A DNA stretch of 64,000 bases from Massilia forsythiae. Lineage in GTDB: Bacteria > Pseudomonadota > Gammaproteobacteria > Burkholderiales > Burkholderiaceae_D. The stretch is from assembly GCF_012849555.1 (NCBI RefSeq), contig NZ_CP051685.1, positions 5,084,001 through 5,148,000 on the forward strand. The letters are read 5' to 3'. Made by a program: the position numbers and the translations under genes. Numbering within the stretch: position 1 is the stretch's first letter; the number at the start of each line of letters is the position of its first letter. Below, one piece after another: positions 12,601 through 20,708 of the stretch. Under the pieces are notes generated by a model, which saw only the letters and a program-made list of their open reading frames with translations, made no database searches and had not been told where the DNA came from.

Positions 12601-12783
12601 CGCGCCGCCGCCGCGGTGCAGGTGGTCATGAAGAACGGCCGCGCCTGGACCCAGGAAGACATCCTGGCACCGTTCCGCACCCCGGCGGCGCTGGCGGCGC
12701 GCCAGGACTCCCTGGCGGCATACGCGGCGCGCTGCAGGGCGCAGCCGCAGGAGTGCGCGGAAGATGGGGAGCATGCGCATTGA
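9676..12783 (+). CDS. Lipoprotein with TolB-like propeller fused to an amidohydrolase
   Basis: 1035 residues. A lipoprotein signal ends in LLVSGC, so the protein is probably anchored on the periplasmic side. Residues about 50-600 hold repeated SPDG-type motifs (SPDGSRIVFS, SPDGRRIAF, SPDGARIAY, SPDGGRIAY, SPDGTQVAF), the mark of PD40/WD40-like beta-propeller blades as in TolB. From about residue 610 an amidohydrolase domain follows, with the metal-binding ETHIHP motif and the late NGTDSP motif with the conserved Asp. The metallo-hydrolase part would cleave amide-like bonds, and the propeller may recognise the substrate, perhaps a peptide. I chose the ATG at 9676 because CTGGAGG precedes it and the lipobox falls in place. 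Confidence 0.88.
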   Translation: MRILTSHPGVRLSLLAGAVALLVSGCQWRGAVDQRIDQLGDLHGPVRDFTVELREGTNMAAAPSPDGSRIVFSAQGALWTMPVAGGEARRITGWQLEPTAPVWSPDGRRIAFQNYAPEGNYHVWTIDPDGRNPRALTAGPNDDREPAWLPDGSGLVFSSDRGNDGQYKIWRVDAGGGAPRQVTFGPGAESNPVVSPDGARIAYADGPDVVTAPLAGGAATVVAPGSSPAWTPDGAGLVYQNAARQLVVNGAQVTADEDLFPFPVRYLPDGRFLYTADGRIRVRDGAGAHPADIGFRARLQLRRPLFANPKERHFDDRTLRAVKGISAPALSPDGQSIAFVALNDVWVMRIGEAPRRLTDDRDRDMSPQWTADGRAVYFSSERGNAGQLAVDQVEVASGARTRLAAIPGRSMANPKLSPDGGRIAYSTLNGQLEVWNRAAGTFEVIAPAAGSQISTPQWLADGRRIMVVDNERINNRYREGYNKLRVIDLATRRAVFYPVAAAPRQISERDEGAAVLSPDGTQVAFIMDSLLHLMAVNPDGSPAGAARVASSEPADLPSWGDARTILYKSADRVRIVRLDGAGAAGAPVDVPVRLDWRQDVPAGSTLIRAGALWDGTAPTLRYDVDILVRGNRIAWVRPHEDGAQTRAERFVDARALTVMPGLIETHIHPLTLYQGGQVGQWLPLMLSYGVTTGQSVGGPLHQSVELRESLEAGRLAGPRLFVSPPLWEGNRLFYHFARSLRTPAVADIEIAKAKTMDADFLKSYVRAPFPVMRRIAQGALDQGVPSGTHPIAPGAATGIGGTTHLSATQRMGYSWSKSFGKAITYQDAVAVYGQGNFRLIDTLFSAASLAGLDPGIAADPRFVLVPPNFAAGLQNAQPPTPAQLATIVNDATQQAKVVAGGALVANGTDSPLVAPGIQLHMNLRAAGLVLGNYTALQTVTINAAKMVQVERDLGTVEAGKLADLIAVRGNPLADLRAAAAVQVVMKNGRAWTQEDILAPFRTPAALAARQDSLAAYAARCRAQPQECAEDGEHAH

Positions 12784-12833
12784 ACCGGCGACCCGATGGC
12801 GGCTTCGATTCCGGCCACCCGCCTCACCCCGTC

Positions 12834-12853
12834 GTCCCCGCGAAGGCGGGGAC
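12834..12853. repeat. REP-like palindrome, copy A
   Basis: GTCCCCGC-GAAG-GCGGGGAC, a perfect eight-base-pair stem. The wider 25-base unit 12832-12856 is the exact reverse complement of the unit at 19861-19885. It faces a second, related unit at 12910-12945 and lies in the gap after the amidohydrolase gene. Confidence 0.75.
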
Positions 12854-12909
12854 CCAAGCTGACGTTGACAGTGTCGAGACGCTTGCGTAACGACTTCGGA
12901 TACTCGGCA

Positions 12910-12945
12910 TGGGTCCCCGCCAAGGCGGCCGCCAAGGCCGGGGAC
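12910..12945. repeat. REP-like palindrome, copy B with expanded loop
   Basis: TGGGTCCCCGC (12910-12920) is the reverse complement of 12846-12856 in copy A. The far arm, CGGGGAC (12939-12945), closes a stem with a 19-base loop that holds GCCAAGGC twice (12919-12938), so this copy seems to have grown by a local duplication. Copies A and B form an inverted pair 53 bases apart. Confidence 0.65.
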
Positions 12946-13033
12946 GGCGGCCATGCGCCGCCCATAACCCTCGGCGTCGTATTTTGAGGTACGCTATTGT
13001 CATTGCCACCATACCCACACCCCAGGAGACCCC

Positions 13034-13357
13034 ATGAGCAAACCCTACGACAGCGCCCAGCCCGAGCGCAGCGCCATCGACGCCCAGGCCGGTATCGTGG
13101 CCCTCGATTTCGGCACCAACTGGTGCGGCTATTGCAAGGCCGCCGAGCCGGTCATCGACGACGCCCTGGCCGACCGTCCGGAAGTCACCCACATCAAGGT
13201 CGAGGACGGCCCCGGCCGGCCGCTGGGACGCTCGTTCCGCGTCAAGCTGTGGCCGACCGTGGTGGTGCTCAAGGATGGCCGGGAAATCGCACGCGTGGTG
13301 CGCCCGAGCGAGCGCCAGGACGTGGTCGGCGCGCTCGAACAGGCAGGTAGCGCATGA
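13034..13357 (+). CDS. Thioredoxin-like protein with WCGYC active site
   Basis: 107 residues, a single thioredoxin fold. The redox motif WCGYC and the cis-proline segment LWPTVVVLKDG are present; the usual thioredoxin WCGPC has Tyr in place of Pro. No signal peptide, so it should be cytoplasmic. It probably reduces disulfides or helps against oxidants, but the partner is unknown. The start has AGGAG eight bases before the ATG. The stop overlaps the ATG of the transporter gene in ATGA, so the two are translationally coupled, and the GFA-domain gene follows, forming a likely three-gene operon. Confidence 0.88.
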   Translation: MSKPYDSAQPERSAIDAQAGIVALDFGTNWCGYCKAAEPVIDDALADRPEVTHIKVEDGPGRPLGRSFRVKLWPTVVVLKDGREIARVVRPSERQDVVGALEQAGSA

Positions 13358-14688
13358 GCGTGGCCGGCGCGCCGGTGCGGCCTCCGATGGGCACCCCACC
13401 GGGCGGCCACGGTGAGCAGCGCGGCAGGCATCCGCGCAACCGTCCGGCGACGGTGCTGTTCGCCAGCCTGATCGGCACCACCATCGAATTCTTCGATTTC
13501 TACATCTACGCCACCGCCGCGGTGCTGGTGTTCCCCAAGCTGTTCTTCCCGGCCGGCGATCCGGCCGCGGCCACGCTGCAGTCGCTGGTCACCTTCGCCA
13601 TCGCGTTCTTCGCGCGTCCGGTCGGCTCGGCCGTGTTCGGCCACTTCGGCGACCGCGTCGGGCGCAAGGCGACGCTGGTGGCGGCGCTGCTGACCATGGG
13701 CGTGTCCACCGTGCTGATCGGCCTGCTGCCGACCTACGCCGGCATCGGCATGGCGGCGCCGCTGCTGCTCGCGCTGTGCCGCTTCGGCCAGGGGCTGGGC
13801 CTGGGCGGCGAGTGGGGCGGGGCGGTGCTGCTGGCCACCGAGAATGCGCCGCCGGGCAAGCGCGCCTGGTACGGCATGTTCCCACAGCTGGGCGCGCCGA
13901 TCGGCTTCTTCCTGTCCGGCGCCATCTTCCTGGTGCTGTCGCAGGCGATGAGCGACGCCGACTTCTTCCGCTACGGCTGGCGCATTCCCTTCCTGTCGAG
14001 CGCACTGCTGGTGGCGGTGGGGCTGTACGTGCGCCTCAAGATCACCGAGACGCCGGATTTCCAGGCTGTCCTCGACCGCAACGAGCGGGTGCGCCTGCCG
14101 GTCATGGAGGTCCTGGGCAGGCACACGCGCGTGCTGGTGCTCGGCACGCTGGCGGCGCTGGCGACCTTCGTGATCTTCTACCTGATGACGGTGTTCGCGC
14201 TCAGCTGGGGCACCAGCGCGCTCGGCTATACGCGCCAGCAATTCCTGCTGCTGCAGCTGTTCGCGATCGTGTTCTTCGGGCTGACCATCCCGGTGGCCGC
14301 GCTGCTGGCCGACCGCCATGGACGGCGCCGCGCCATGATCGCGGTATCCGCCGCGATCGCCGTGTTCGGCCTGCTGTTCGGGCCGATGTTCGGCAGCGGC
14401 AGCCTGGCCCTGGTGGCCGGCTTCATGGTGCTCGGCCAGTGCCTGATCGGCATGACCTACGGTCCGCTCGGCACCCTGCTGGGCGAACTGTTCCCGCCCG
14501 AGGTGCGCTATACCGGCGCCTCGCTGACCTTCAACCTGGCCGGCATCCTGGGCGCCTCGCTGGCGCCCTACATCGCCACCTGGCTGGCGACCCATCACGG
14601 ATTGCACACAGTGGGCTGGTACCTGGGCGCCTCGGCCCTGGTCAGCCTGGGCGCGCTGCTGGCCCTCGGCGCACCGAAGAAGGCGTGA
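13354..14688 (+). CDS. MFS transporter of the metabolite:H+ symporter family (MHS)
   Basis: 444 residues with twelve predicted membrane helices. The segment IGTTIEFFDFYIY near residue 40, the loop FGHFGDRVGRKATL and LGLGGEWGGAVLLATE are hallmarks of the MHS group (ShiA, ProP, KgtP and relatives). These carry organic acids, betaines or shikimate together with protons; the substrate here is unknown. The N-terminal 30 residues are Gly/Pro/His-rich and longer than usual. It overlaps the thioredoxin-like gene by four bases, and is followed ten bases later by the GFA-domain gene. Confidence 0.9.
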   Translation: MSVAGAPVRPPMGTPPGGHGEQRGRHPRNRPATVLFASLIGTTIEFFDFYIYATAAVLVFPKLFFPAGDPAAATLQSLVTFAIAFFARPVGSAVFGHFGDRVGRKATLVAALLTMGVSTVLIGLLPTYAGIGMAAPLLLALCRFGQGLGLGGEWGGAVLLATENAPPGKRAWYGMFPQLGAPIGFFLSGAIFLVLSQAMSDADFFRYGWRIPFLSSALLVAVGLYVRLKITETPDFQAVLDRNERVRLPVMEVLGRHTRVLVLGTLAALATFVIFYLMTVFALSWGTSALGYTRQQFLLLQLFAIVFFGLTIPVAALLADRHGRRRAMIAVSAAIAVFGLLFGPMFGSGSLALVAGFMVLGQCLIGMTYGPLGTLLGELFPPEVRYTGASLTFNLAGILGASLAPYIATWLATHHGLHTVGWYLGASALVSLGALLALGAPKKA

Positions 14689-14698
14689 GGAGGACAGC

Positions 14699-15166
14699 AT
14701 GGATCCGCACAGCGATGCCGGCGACGTGGGCGACCAGGACGGCGGCGCCGGGAAACCCATGGTCCTGCGCGGCGGCTGCGCCTGCGGCGCGGTGCGCTAC
14801 GAGGCCGCGGCGGCGCCGTTCCACCGCACGCTGTGCCACTGCGCCGATTGCCGGCGCGCCGCCGGTGCCCCGGCGGTAGCCTGGTTCAGCGTGCCGGCGG
14901 CGGCGCTGGCGTGGGTGCGCGGGGCGCCGCGGCGACACCGTTCCAGCGCCGCGGTGGAGCGTGCCTTCTGCGGCCGCTGCGGCACCCAGCTCACGTACCG
15001 CCACGACGACATCCCCGGCGAAGTCGACATCACCACCTGCAGTTTGGACGATCCGGAGCAGGCGGCGCCGCAAGACCATACCTTCGCCGCACGCCGCCTG
15101 CGCTGGCTGCGTGTCGACGACGGCCTGCCGGTCTATCCGGCCACACGCGCCGCGGGAATGAGTTAG
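14699..15166 (+). CDS. GFA-domain zinc protein
   Basis: 155 residues. The zinc-binding cysteine pattern of the GFA family is complete: GGCACGAVRYE, LCHCADCRRAAG and FCGRCGTQLTY. The family was named after glutathione-dependent formaldehyde-activating enzyme, but most members have no proven activity, so I do not assign one. GAGGAGGACAGC precedes the ATG. It is the third gene of the apparent thioredoxin-like/MHS transporter/GFA operon; a shared job in handling a reactive small molecule is possible, but inferred from context only. Confidence 0.85.
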   Translation: MDPHSDAGDVGDQDGGAGKPMVLRGGCACGAVRYEAAAAPFHRTLCHCADCRRAAGAPAVAWFSVPAAALAWVRGAPRRHRSSAAVERAFCGRCGTQLTYRHDDIPGEVDITTCSLDDPEQAAPQDHTFAARRLRWLRVDDGLPVYPATRAAGMS

Positions 15167-15303
15167 CTTAATTTCAATTAGTTGATTATAATGAAATGGT
15201 TTTATGCCAAATGTGGTGCAATAGCATCATGTTTGTGAAATTTTTCGCTGTTTTAATTGTTAAAAGTTATCATCGATAACTTACCACTTTTTGGAGAGCC
15301 TCC

Positions 15304-15798
15304 ATGTTCAAATCCGCCCTGCGTATCGCCACCGCTTCCGTACTGATGACTGCCGCAATGGGCGCGTCCGCAGGCAACAGCAACACCGAGGATCTCGAGA
15401 TTTCCGGCGTGTTCCAGGAAGTCGTCACGCCGTCGCTGCTGTGCCCGTCGAAGACCGCCGGCAACCTGGCCGGCTACGGCGAGAGCGAGGAACTGGGCGG
15501 CCGCGTGGTGTTCCTGTCGAGCGACTGCTTCGCGCAGAACGGCGCCACCTTCACCTTCAGCAACGGCCGCTTCCTGATCACCACCATGACCGGCGAGCTG
15601 CTGTTTGCGAACTACAGCGGCCAGGCGATCCCGACCGGCCAGGGCACCCAGGCAGCCTTCAACGGCGCCACCTTCCAGATCACCGGCGGCACCGGCCGCT
15701 ATGCCAAGGCCAGCGGCGGCGGCAACATCACCGGCACCGAAGACCTGGTCACCGCCAAGGGCACGATCAAGCTGAGCGGCAAGATTACCTACAAGTGA
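15304..15798 (+). CDS. Small secreted protein of unknown function
   Basis: 164 residues with a clear signal peptide ending in GASA-GNSN. The mature part has two Cys residues (in SLLCPS and SSDCFA) that could form a disulfide, and a repetitive beta-rich C-terminal part (FQITGGTGRYAKASGGGNIT, GTIKLSGKITYK). The TGGTGRY-GG-G pattern recalls the small beta-barrel of allene-oxide-cyclase/dirigent-like proteins, but this is only a resemblance. It lies alone after an AT-rich 137-base leader (15167-15303) with TTGGAGAGCCTCC before the ATG, and is followed by a terminator. Confidence 0.75.
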   Translation: MFKSALRIATASVLMTAAMGASAGNSNTEDLEISGVFQEVVTPSLLCPSKTAGNLAGYGESEELGGRVVFLSSDCFAQNGATFTFSNGRFLITTMTGELLFANYSGQAIPTGQGTQAAFNGATFQITGGTGRYAKASGGGNITGTEDLVTAKGTIKLSGKITYK

Positions 15799-15835
15799 TG
15801 GCTGGCGGCCACCTGGCCGCCCGCACCATCGAACG

Positions 15836-15866
15836 GCGGCCCGGAGCGATCCCGGCCGCTTTTTTT
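15836..15866 (+). terminator. Rho-independent terminator after the small secreted protein gene
   Basis: GCGGCC (15836-15841) pairs with GGCCGC (15854-15859), followed at once by seven T. Confidence 0.75.
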
Positions 15867-16075
15867 CGTCCCCCGGATCGGCCTGGCGGCGGCAGACGCC
15901 TCGTTGCGCTGATCGCAAATGTGACATTTGGAGACTATTGAAACGGCATTTTTCAATACAATCCTGGCATTCCCCCAACTGGTGCCGATGCCTGGCAAAC
16001 GGGAGCAGCGCCGCGCCCGCCTGCCAGGCGCGGCGACGGCGGCTCCGGCTGCCGGAATACGGCTCCTCGCACATC

Positions 16076-17206
16076 ATGAAGACATCGTTCCTGCAAACCC
16101 TGCGCCTGCCGGCCGGTCTTGCTTTCCTTGCATGCGCCGCTCTGGCCGGCTGCGGCGGCGGGAGCGGCGGCGCGCCGGCCGCCGCGCCGCCCGTGGCCGT
16201 GACGCCCGTTCCCACGCCTGCACCCACGCCATCGCAGCAAGCACAGGTGACGGTCATCGCCGGCACGAAGCACGACGACGGCGTGCCTGTGGCTTTCAAG
16301 GACGGCAAGGGCACCATGGCCTCCTTCAACCGGCCCGAGCATTTCGTCCTCGACAAGAACGGCGTGATCTACGCCACCGACGCCTGCGGGATCCGCAAGA
16401 TCGCCACCGACGGCACGGTCAGCACGCTGGCCGGCGCCGGCGCCGAATGCGATACCAGCGTCGACGGTACCGGCGCCGAGGCGCGCTTCACCACGTTGAC
16501 CGGCATGACGGCGGATGCGGCCGGCAACCTGTACGTGGCGGAATACGGCGCCATCCGCCGCGTCACGCCCGAGGGCGTGGTGACGACTTTGGCGGGGGGT
16601 GTGCGTTCGCGCGACCAGCAAGACGGCATCGGGGCTGGCGCCACCTTCTATACCATCCTGGCCCTCGACATCGGCCCCGACGGGAACTTGCTGGTGAGCG
16701 ACGGGGAATACGTCGGCCGCGACCGCGAAAGTCCCAAATGCGGACCGGGTGCCAACCGGCTGCGCCAGGTGACCTTGCAGGGTGTCGTGACGACGCTGCC
16801 GGAAAGCGTACTCGGTTGCGTGGCAGGCGCGGAAGAGGCGCCGCTTGCACTGGCTGTCGGGTTGCGCTTCGACAGTATCGGCAACTTGTATCTGTTCCAT
16901 GGACATCATCTCGTCAAACGCGATGTCGATGGCAGCGCCCGGTACCTGAACAACGAAAAAGGCGAACGCATTTATGCTGGCGGCATGCCCGGTGTGGAAG
17001 CATTGAAATTGGCGCCGGACGACGCGGGAAGCCTGTTCTATCTCGACAGTTACAGCCTTTACAAGCTCGCCCCCGACGGGTCGCATACCATACCGCTGGA
17101 CATTGATACGGTTGGTGCTCGTCGGGTGCGGGGGTTGACCTATATCGGCAACCACCAGTTCCTCACGGCGTTCGACAACCAGATCGTCAAGGTGACGCTG
17201 AAATAG
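16076..17206 (+). CDS. Lipoprotein with NHL-type beta-propeller
   Basis: 376 residues. The signal peptide ends in the lipobox LAGC, followed by GGGSGG and a Pro/Ala/Val linker. Repeated blades of the form F-DKNGVIYATD, DGTVSTLAGAG, DAAGNLYVAEYGAIRRVTP and GVVTTLAGG are typical of NHL repeats, which build a six-bladed propeller that binds proteins or glycans. No catalytic motif is seen. I chose the ATG at 16076 because it gives a proper lipoprotein signal; the open frame runs further upstream to 15938 but that part looks non-coding. The next gene downstream is a TonB-dependent receptor on the same strand, 220 bases away. Confidence 0.82.
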   Translation: MKTSFLQTLRLPAGLAFLACAALAGCGGGSGGAPAAAPPVAVTPVPTPAPTPSQQAQVTVIAGTKHDDGVPVAFKDGKGTMASFNRPEHFVLDKNGVIYATDACGIRKIATDGTVSTLAGAGAECDTSVDGTGAEARFTTLTGMTADAAGNLYVAEYGAIRRVTPEGVVTTLAGGVRSRDQQDGIGAGATFYTILALDIGPDGNLLVSDGEYVGRDRESPKCGPGANRLRQVTLQGVVTTLPESVLGCVAGAEEAPLALAVGLRFDSIGNLYLFHGHHLVKRDVDGSARYLNNEKGERIYAGGMPGVEALKLAPDDAGSLFYLDSYSLYKLAPDGSHTIPLDIDTVGARRVRGLTYIGNHQFLTAFDNQIVKVTLK

Positions 17207-17426
17207 ACCGTGCCCGGCCCTGCCTCGGACGATGTGCTTCCTCGCTGTGGTTTCACTGCGTAACGCGGCAGTTTGTGCCAAAAAACATCGTTTCATAAAA
17301 ATTCCCTAAGGAAAACATGCACGTTCATTAAAATATGTATTGACACCGGTCAGCATCATGCTTGATCGGCGTCGGTAGATCGCATATTTGTCTTGTCTTG
17401 CCTGATTTCTTTCATTTGAAAGTTCC

Positions 17427-19724
17427 ATGAAACCTGCCGTCGTCCGTCCATCCCGTCCAAGCGTGCACACCCTGATGTGCCTCGCCATCGTCAGCGCCTT
17501 TCCTGTACAGGCGGCATTGGCGCAGGAAACCGCGCCCGTCCAGGAAGCGGCCGCCGCCGCGCAGCCGGGCACCGCACGCTTGGAAACAGTGATCGTCACC
17601 GCCCAGCGCCGCGCCGAAAATATCCGTGACGTACCGATGGCGGTCAGCACCATCGGCGGCGACCGCCTCGACACCTTCACCGCCGGCGGCCAGGACATCC
17701 GTTTCCTGTCCGGGCGCGCGCCCAGCCTGAACGTGGAGTCCGACTTCGGCCGTTCGTTCCCGCGCTTTTATATCCGCGGCCAGGGCAATACCGACTTCGA
17801 CCTGAACGCGTCGCAGCCGGTCGGCCTGGTGGTCGACGACATCGTCCAGGAAAGCCCGATGCTGAAGGGCTTCCCGGTGTTCGACACCGACCAGATCGAG
17901 GTCTTGCGGGGTCCGCAGGGCACGCTGTTCGGCCGCAATTCGCCGGCCGGCGTGATCAAGTTCGATTCGGCGCGGCCGGTGTTCAAGCAGGAAGGCTATT
18001 TCAGTGTCGGCGCCGGCAACTACGGCGCCAAGAATGCCGAAGGCGCGTTCAACCTGCCGCTGGGCGAGACCGTGGCGGCGCGCCTGTCGCTGCAGTCGCA
18101 GAACCGCGACGACCGCGTGCACAACCCGCGTCCGACCGGCACGCGCGACTTCGAGGGCTACCACGACAACGCCGGCCGCCTGCAGGTGCTGTTCCAGCCG
18201 GACAAGATCTTCAGCGCGCTGTTCAACCTGCATGCGCGCGACCTCGACAACAACGCCACGCTGTTCCGCGCCAACATCATCAAGCCCGGCACCAGCGACC
18301 TGGTCGACGGCTTCGACTACGGCACGTATCCGACCGACGGCGTCAACAAGCAGACGCTGCGGACCAAGGGCGGCAGCATGCGCCTGCGCTGGAACCTCGA
18401 CAACCTCACGCTGCACTCGATCACCGGCTACGAGAGCGCCAAGTTCACCAGCCGCGCCGACGTCGACGGCGGCTACGGCGCCGTGTATGCCCAGCCGAGC
18501 GGGCCGGGTTATATCCCGTTCGTGGTGGAGACGGCCGACCTGCTGCCGCATCACCGCCAGCTGACCCAGGAATTGCGTGCCGAGTCGAACGGTACCGGCC
18601 CGCTGCAGTGGATCGGCGGCCTGTTCTACTTCAAGGAACAGATCCAGATCGACAGCATCAGCTTCGATTCGCTGGCGGCCGGTAATCCGCAGAACCCGTT
18701 CTACGCCACCCAGAACCAGGACACCAGCTCGTGGGCGGCGTTCGGCTCGTTGAACTACGCGGTATCGAGCAAGCTCAAGCTGCGCGGCGGCCTGCGCTAT
18801 ACCAGGGACAGCAAGGACTTCTCGGCCAAGCGGGTCGAGGCCACCACGGCCGGCCCGTTCGTCATCGACAAGGATTCCAGCAACGTCAGCTGGGACCTGA
18901 GCGGCAATTATGCGCTCGACAAGGACACCAACCTGTATGCGCGCATCGCCACCGGCTACCGCGCGCCCAGCATGCAGGGCCGCCTGAACGGCCTGGGCGA
19001 CCGACCATCGTTCGCCGGCGCCGAGAAAGCGCTGTCGTACGAGGCCGGCATCAAGCAGGACTTGTTCGACCGCCGCGCGCGCCTGTCGGCCAGCGTGTTC
19101 CAGTACCGGGTCAAGGACAAGCAGCTGACCGCCGGCAGCGGCGTGATCAACATGAACCAGTTGATCAATGCGGACAAGGTGACCGGGCAGGGCCTCGAGC
19201 TCGACTTCCAGGCGGTGCTCAGCGATTCGCTGCGCATGAGCCTCGGTACCAGCTACAACGACACCGAGATCAAGGACAGCACGCTGTTCGTCCAGCAGTG
19301 CGGCAACTTCGCCAACACCGGCGGGCGCGCCGGCTGCACCGTCACCGATCCGGTCGGTCCGTTCGCCGGTACCGTGCGCATCGACGGCAACCCGCTGCCG
19401 CGCGCACCCAAGTGGCAGAGCAACTTTACGCTGGCCTACAGCACGCCGCTGGGCGAGGGCGACCTGTTCGCCAACACCGACTGGGCCTACCGCAGCACCT
19501 ACAACATGTTCCTGTACGAAGCCAGGGAATACAAGGCGCGCGCCCTGCTGGAAGGCGGCGTGCGCGTCGGCTACAAGTGGCAGCAGGGGAAATACGAAGT
19601 GGCCGCGTTCGGGCGCAACATCACTAACCGCATCCAGGTCGTCGGCGCGATCGACTTCGACAACCTGACCGGCATCCTGAACGAACCGCGCACGCTGGGC
19701 GTGCAGTTCAAGATGAATTTCTGA
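17427..19724 (+). CDS. TonB-dependent outer membrane receptor
   Basis: 765 residues. Signal peptide (cut near AALAQE), TonB-box-like segment ETVIVTAQR near residue 53, then a plug domain (DVPMAVSTIGGDRLD, IEVLRGPQGTLFGRNSPAG) and a C-terminal barrel that ends in LGVQFKMNF with a terminal Phe. These receptors import large or scarce substrates (siderophores, vitamins, glycans) with energy from TonB-ExbBD. The substrate cannot be read from the sequence; the plug matches the broad group that includes iron and nutrient receptors of proteobacteria. No FecI/FecR pair is adjacent. A TTGACA hexamer lies at 17340-17345, but a matching -10 is weak. Confidence 0.92.
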   Translation: MKPAVVRPSRPSVHTLMCLAIVSAFPVQAALAQETAPVQEAAAAAQPGTARLETVIVTAQRRAENIRDVPMAVSTIGGDRLDTFTAGGQDIRFLSGRAPSLNVESDFGRSFPRFYIRGQGNTDFDLNASQPVGLVVDDIVQESPMLKGFPVFDTDQIEVLRGPQGTLFGRNSPAGVIKFDSARPVFKQEGYFSVGAGNYGAKNAEGAFNLPLGETVAARLSLQSQNRDDRVHNPRPTGTRDFEGYHDNAGRLQVLFQPDKIFSALFNLHARDLDNNATLFRANIIKPGTSDLVDGFDYGTYPTDGVNKQTLRTKGGSMRLRWNLDNLTLHSITGYESAKFTSRADVDGGYGAVYAQPSGPGYIPFVVETADLLPHHRQLTQELRAESNGTGPLQWIGGLFYFKEQIQIDSISFDSLAAGNPQNPFYATQNQDTSSWAAFGSLNYAVSSKLKLRGGLRYTRDSKDFSAKRVEATTAGPFVIDKDSSNVSWDLSGNYALDKDTNLYARIATGYRAPSMQGRLNGLGDRPSFAGAEKALSYEAGIKQDLFDRRARLSASVFQYRVKDKQLTAGSGVINMNQLINADKVTGQGLELDFQAVLSDSLRMSLGTSYNDTEIKDSTLFVQQCGNFANTGGRAGCTVTDPVGPFAGTVRIDGNPLPRAPKWQSNFTLAYSTPLGEGDLFANTDWAYRSTYNMFLYEAREYKARALLEGGVRVGYKWQQGKYEVAAFGRNITNRIQVVGAIDFDNLTGILNEPRTLGVQFKMNF

Positions 19725-19860
19725 GCGCGAGCCCAGGGGCGGCGCATCTGCCGTCGTTCCCGGCACTGCCGAGAACGACTCCCCGCCATACTGAGCAAGA
19801 AAATTTGGTAGCCGGAAGCAATCAGAATGCTTCAAAAATACCAACTTTTGACACTCAGCA

Positions 19861-19885
19861 TGGGTCCCCGCCTTCGCGGGGACGA
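19861..19885. repeat. REP-like palindrome, copy C
   Basis: TGGGTCCCCGC-CTTC-GCGGGGACGACG region. The stem GTCCCCGC/GCGGGGAC is at 19864-19883. These 25 bases are the exact reverse complement of 12832-12856, and the upstream ACTCAGCA matches ACTCGGCA before copy B with one change. It sits between the convergent TonB receptor and DUF481 genes. Confidence 0.75.
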
Positions 19886-19901
19886 CGCTGTTTGTTGATC
19901 T

Positions 19902-20708
19902 TCAGAACGAATACACCAGCGTCAGCGACGTCTGGGTATCGGTGTTCTTCTTTTCCTCGGGCACGTTGGTATCGTTGCGCGCGCTGAACGCCGCCTTCAT
20001 CTGCATCGTGCCGTTGATCTTGGTGCTGAGCGAGGTCTCGGCGATCGAATGCATGTTCGAGGTGCCGCGCTCCACGCTCACGGTCTGGCTGAATGCCGCC
20101 GACGGGCTGACGCGCCAGCGCAGCTGGGCCGCGCCGCGCACCGTCATGCCGGCCTCGGTGCCGCCGGCCGAGTTCACGCCGTGGAACACGCCCGGGCCGA
20201 CCTCGACGTCGACCGTCTTGTCCTCGCGCCGCAGCAGCTGGGTGCCGTAGCCGACCGACATCGAGGAATAGCGCGTATAGGCGCCGAACTTGTCGTTCAC
20301 GTGCGAACCGAGCACGAAGGCGCGGTTGCCGTCTTCCAGCAGTTTATATGCCGCCTTGGCCGACAGCGAATAGCGCTGCGCCGAACGGGTGCGGCTGCGC
20401 GAACCGTCGTCGTTGGCGATCTCGTCTTCCTTGAAGTAACCGGTGGCGATGTACTCGTTGCTCCAGTTGTTCATTTCGTGGCGCGCGTCGATCTTGCCGG
20501 TGACCGAGGTGCCGCTGGTGTTGCCGCTGGTGCTGATCGCGCCCAGCTCGGCCGACGTGTACCAGTTGCTGCCTTCGGGGATCGGCTTGTTGGGCGCCTG
20601 GGTGAAATAGGTGGACGAGGGCGCGCTGTCGGCGATATCGTCGGGAGCGGCGCTGGCCGCCTGGGCCGCGCAGGCCAGGGCCAGCGCGAAAAGCGAAAGA
20701 GATTTCAT
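19902..20708 (-). CDS. DUF481 outer-membrane protein (YdiY-like)
   Basis: 268 residues. Signal peptide MKSLSLFALALACAAQAASA, then a beta-rich body with the DUF481 pattern (SAELGAISTSGNTSGTSVTG near the start, alternating aromatic strands) and a C-terminal phenylalanine (LTLVYSF). Family members are salt- or acid-induced outer-membrane barrels of unknown function. Two starts lie six bases apart: ATG 20708, used here, and ATG 20714, which adds Met-Leu; neither has a strong ribosome site. The gene is divergent from the NarL-type regulator, with about 290 bases between them. Confidence 0.83.
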   Translation of the reverse strand: MKSLSLFALALACAAQAASAAPDDIADSAPSSTYFTQAPNKPIPEGSNWYTSAELGAISTSGNTSGTSVTGKIDARHEMNNWSNEYIATGYFKEDEIANDDGSRSRTRSAQRYSLSAKAAYKLLEDGNRAFVLGSHVNDKFGAYTRYSSMSVGYGTQLLRREDKTVDVEVGPGVFHGVNSAGGTEAGMTVRGAAQLRWRVSPSAAFSQTVSVERGTSNMHSIAETSLSTKINGTMQMKAAFSARNDTNVPEEKKNTDTQTSLTLVYSF

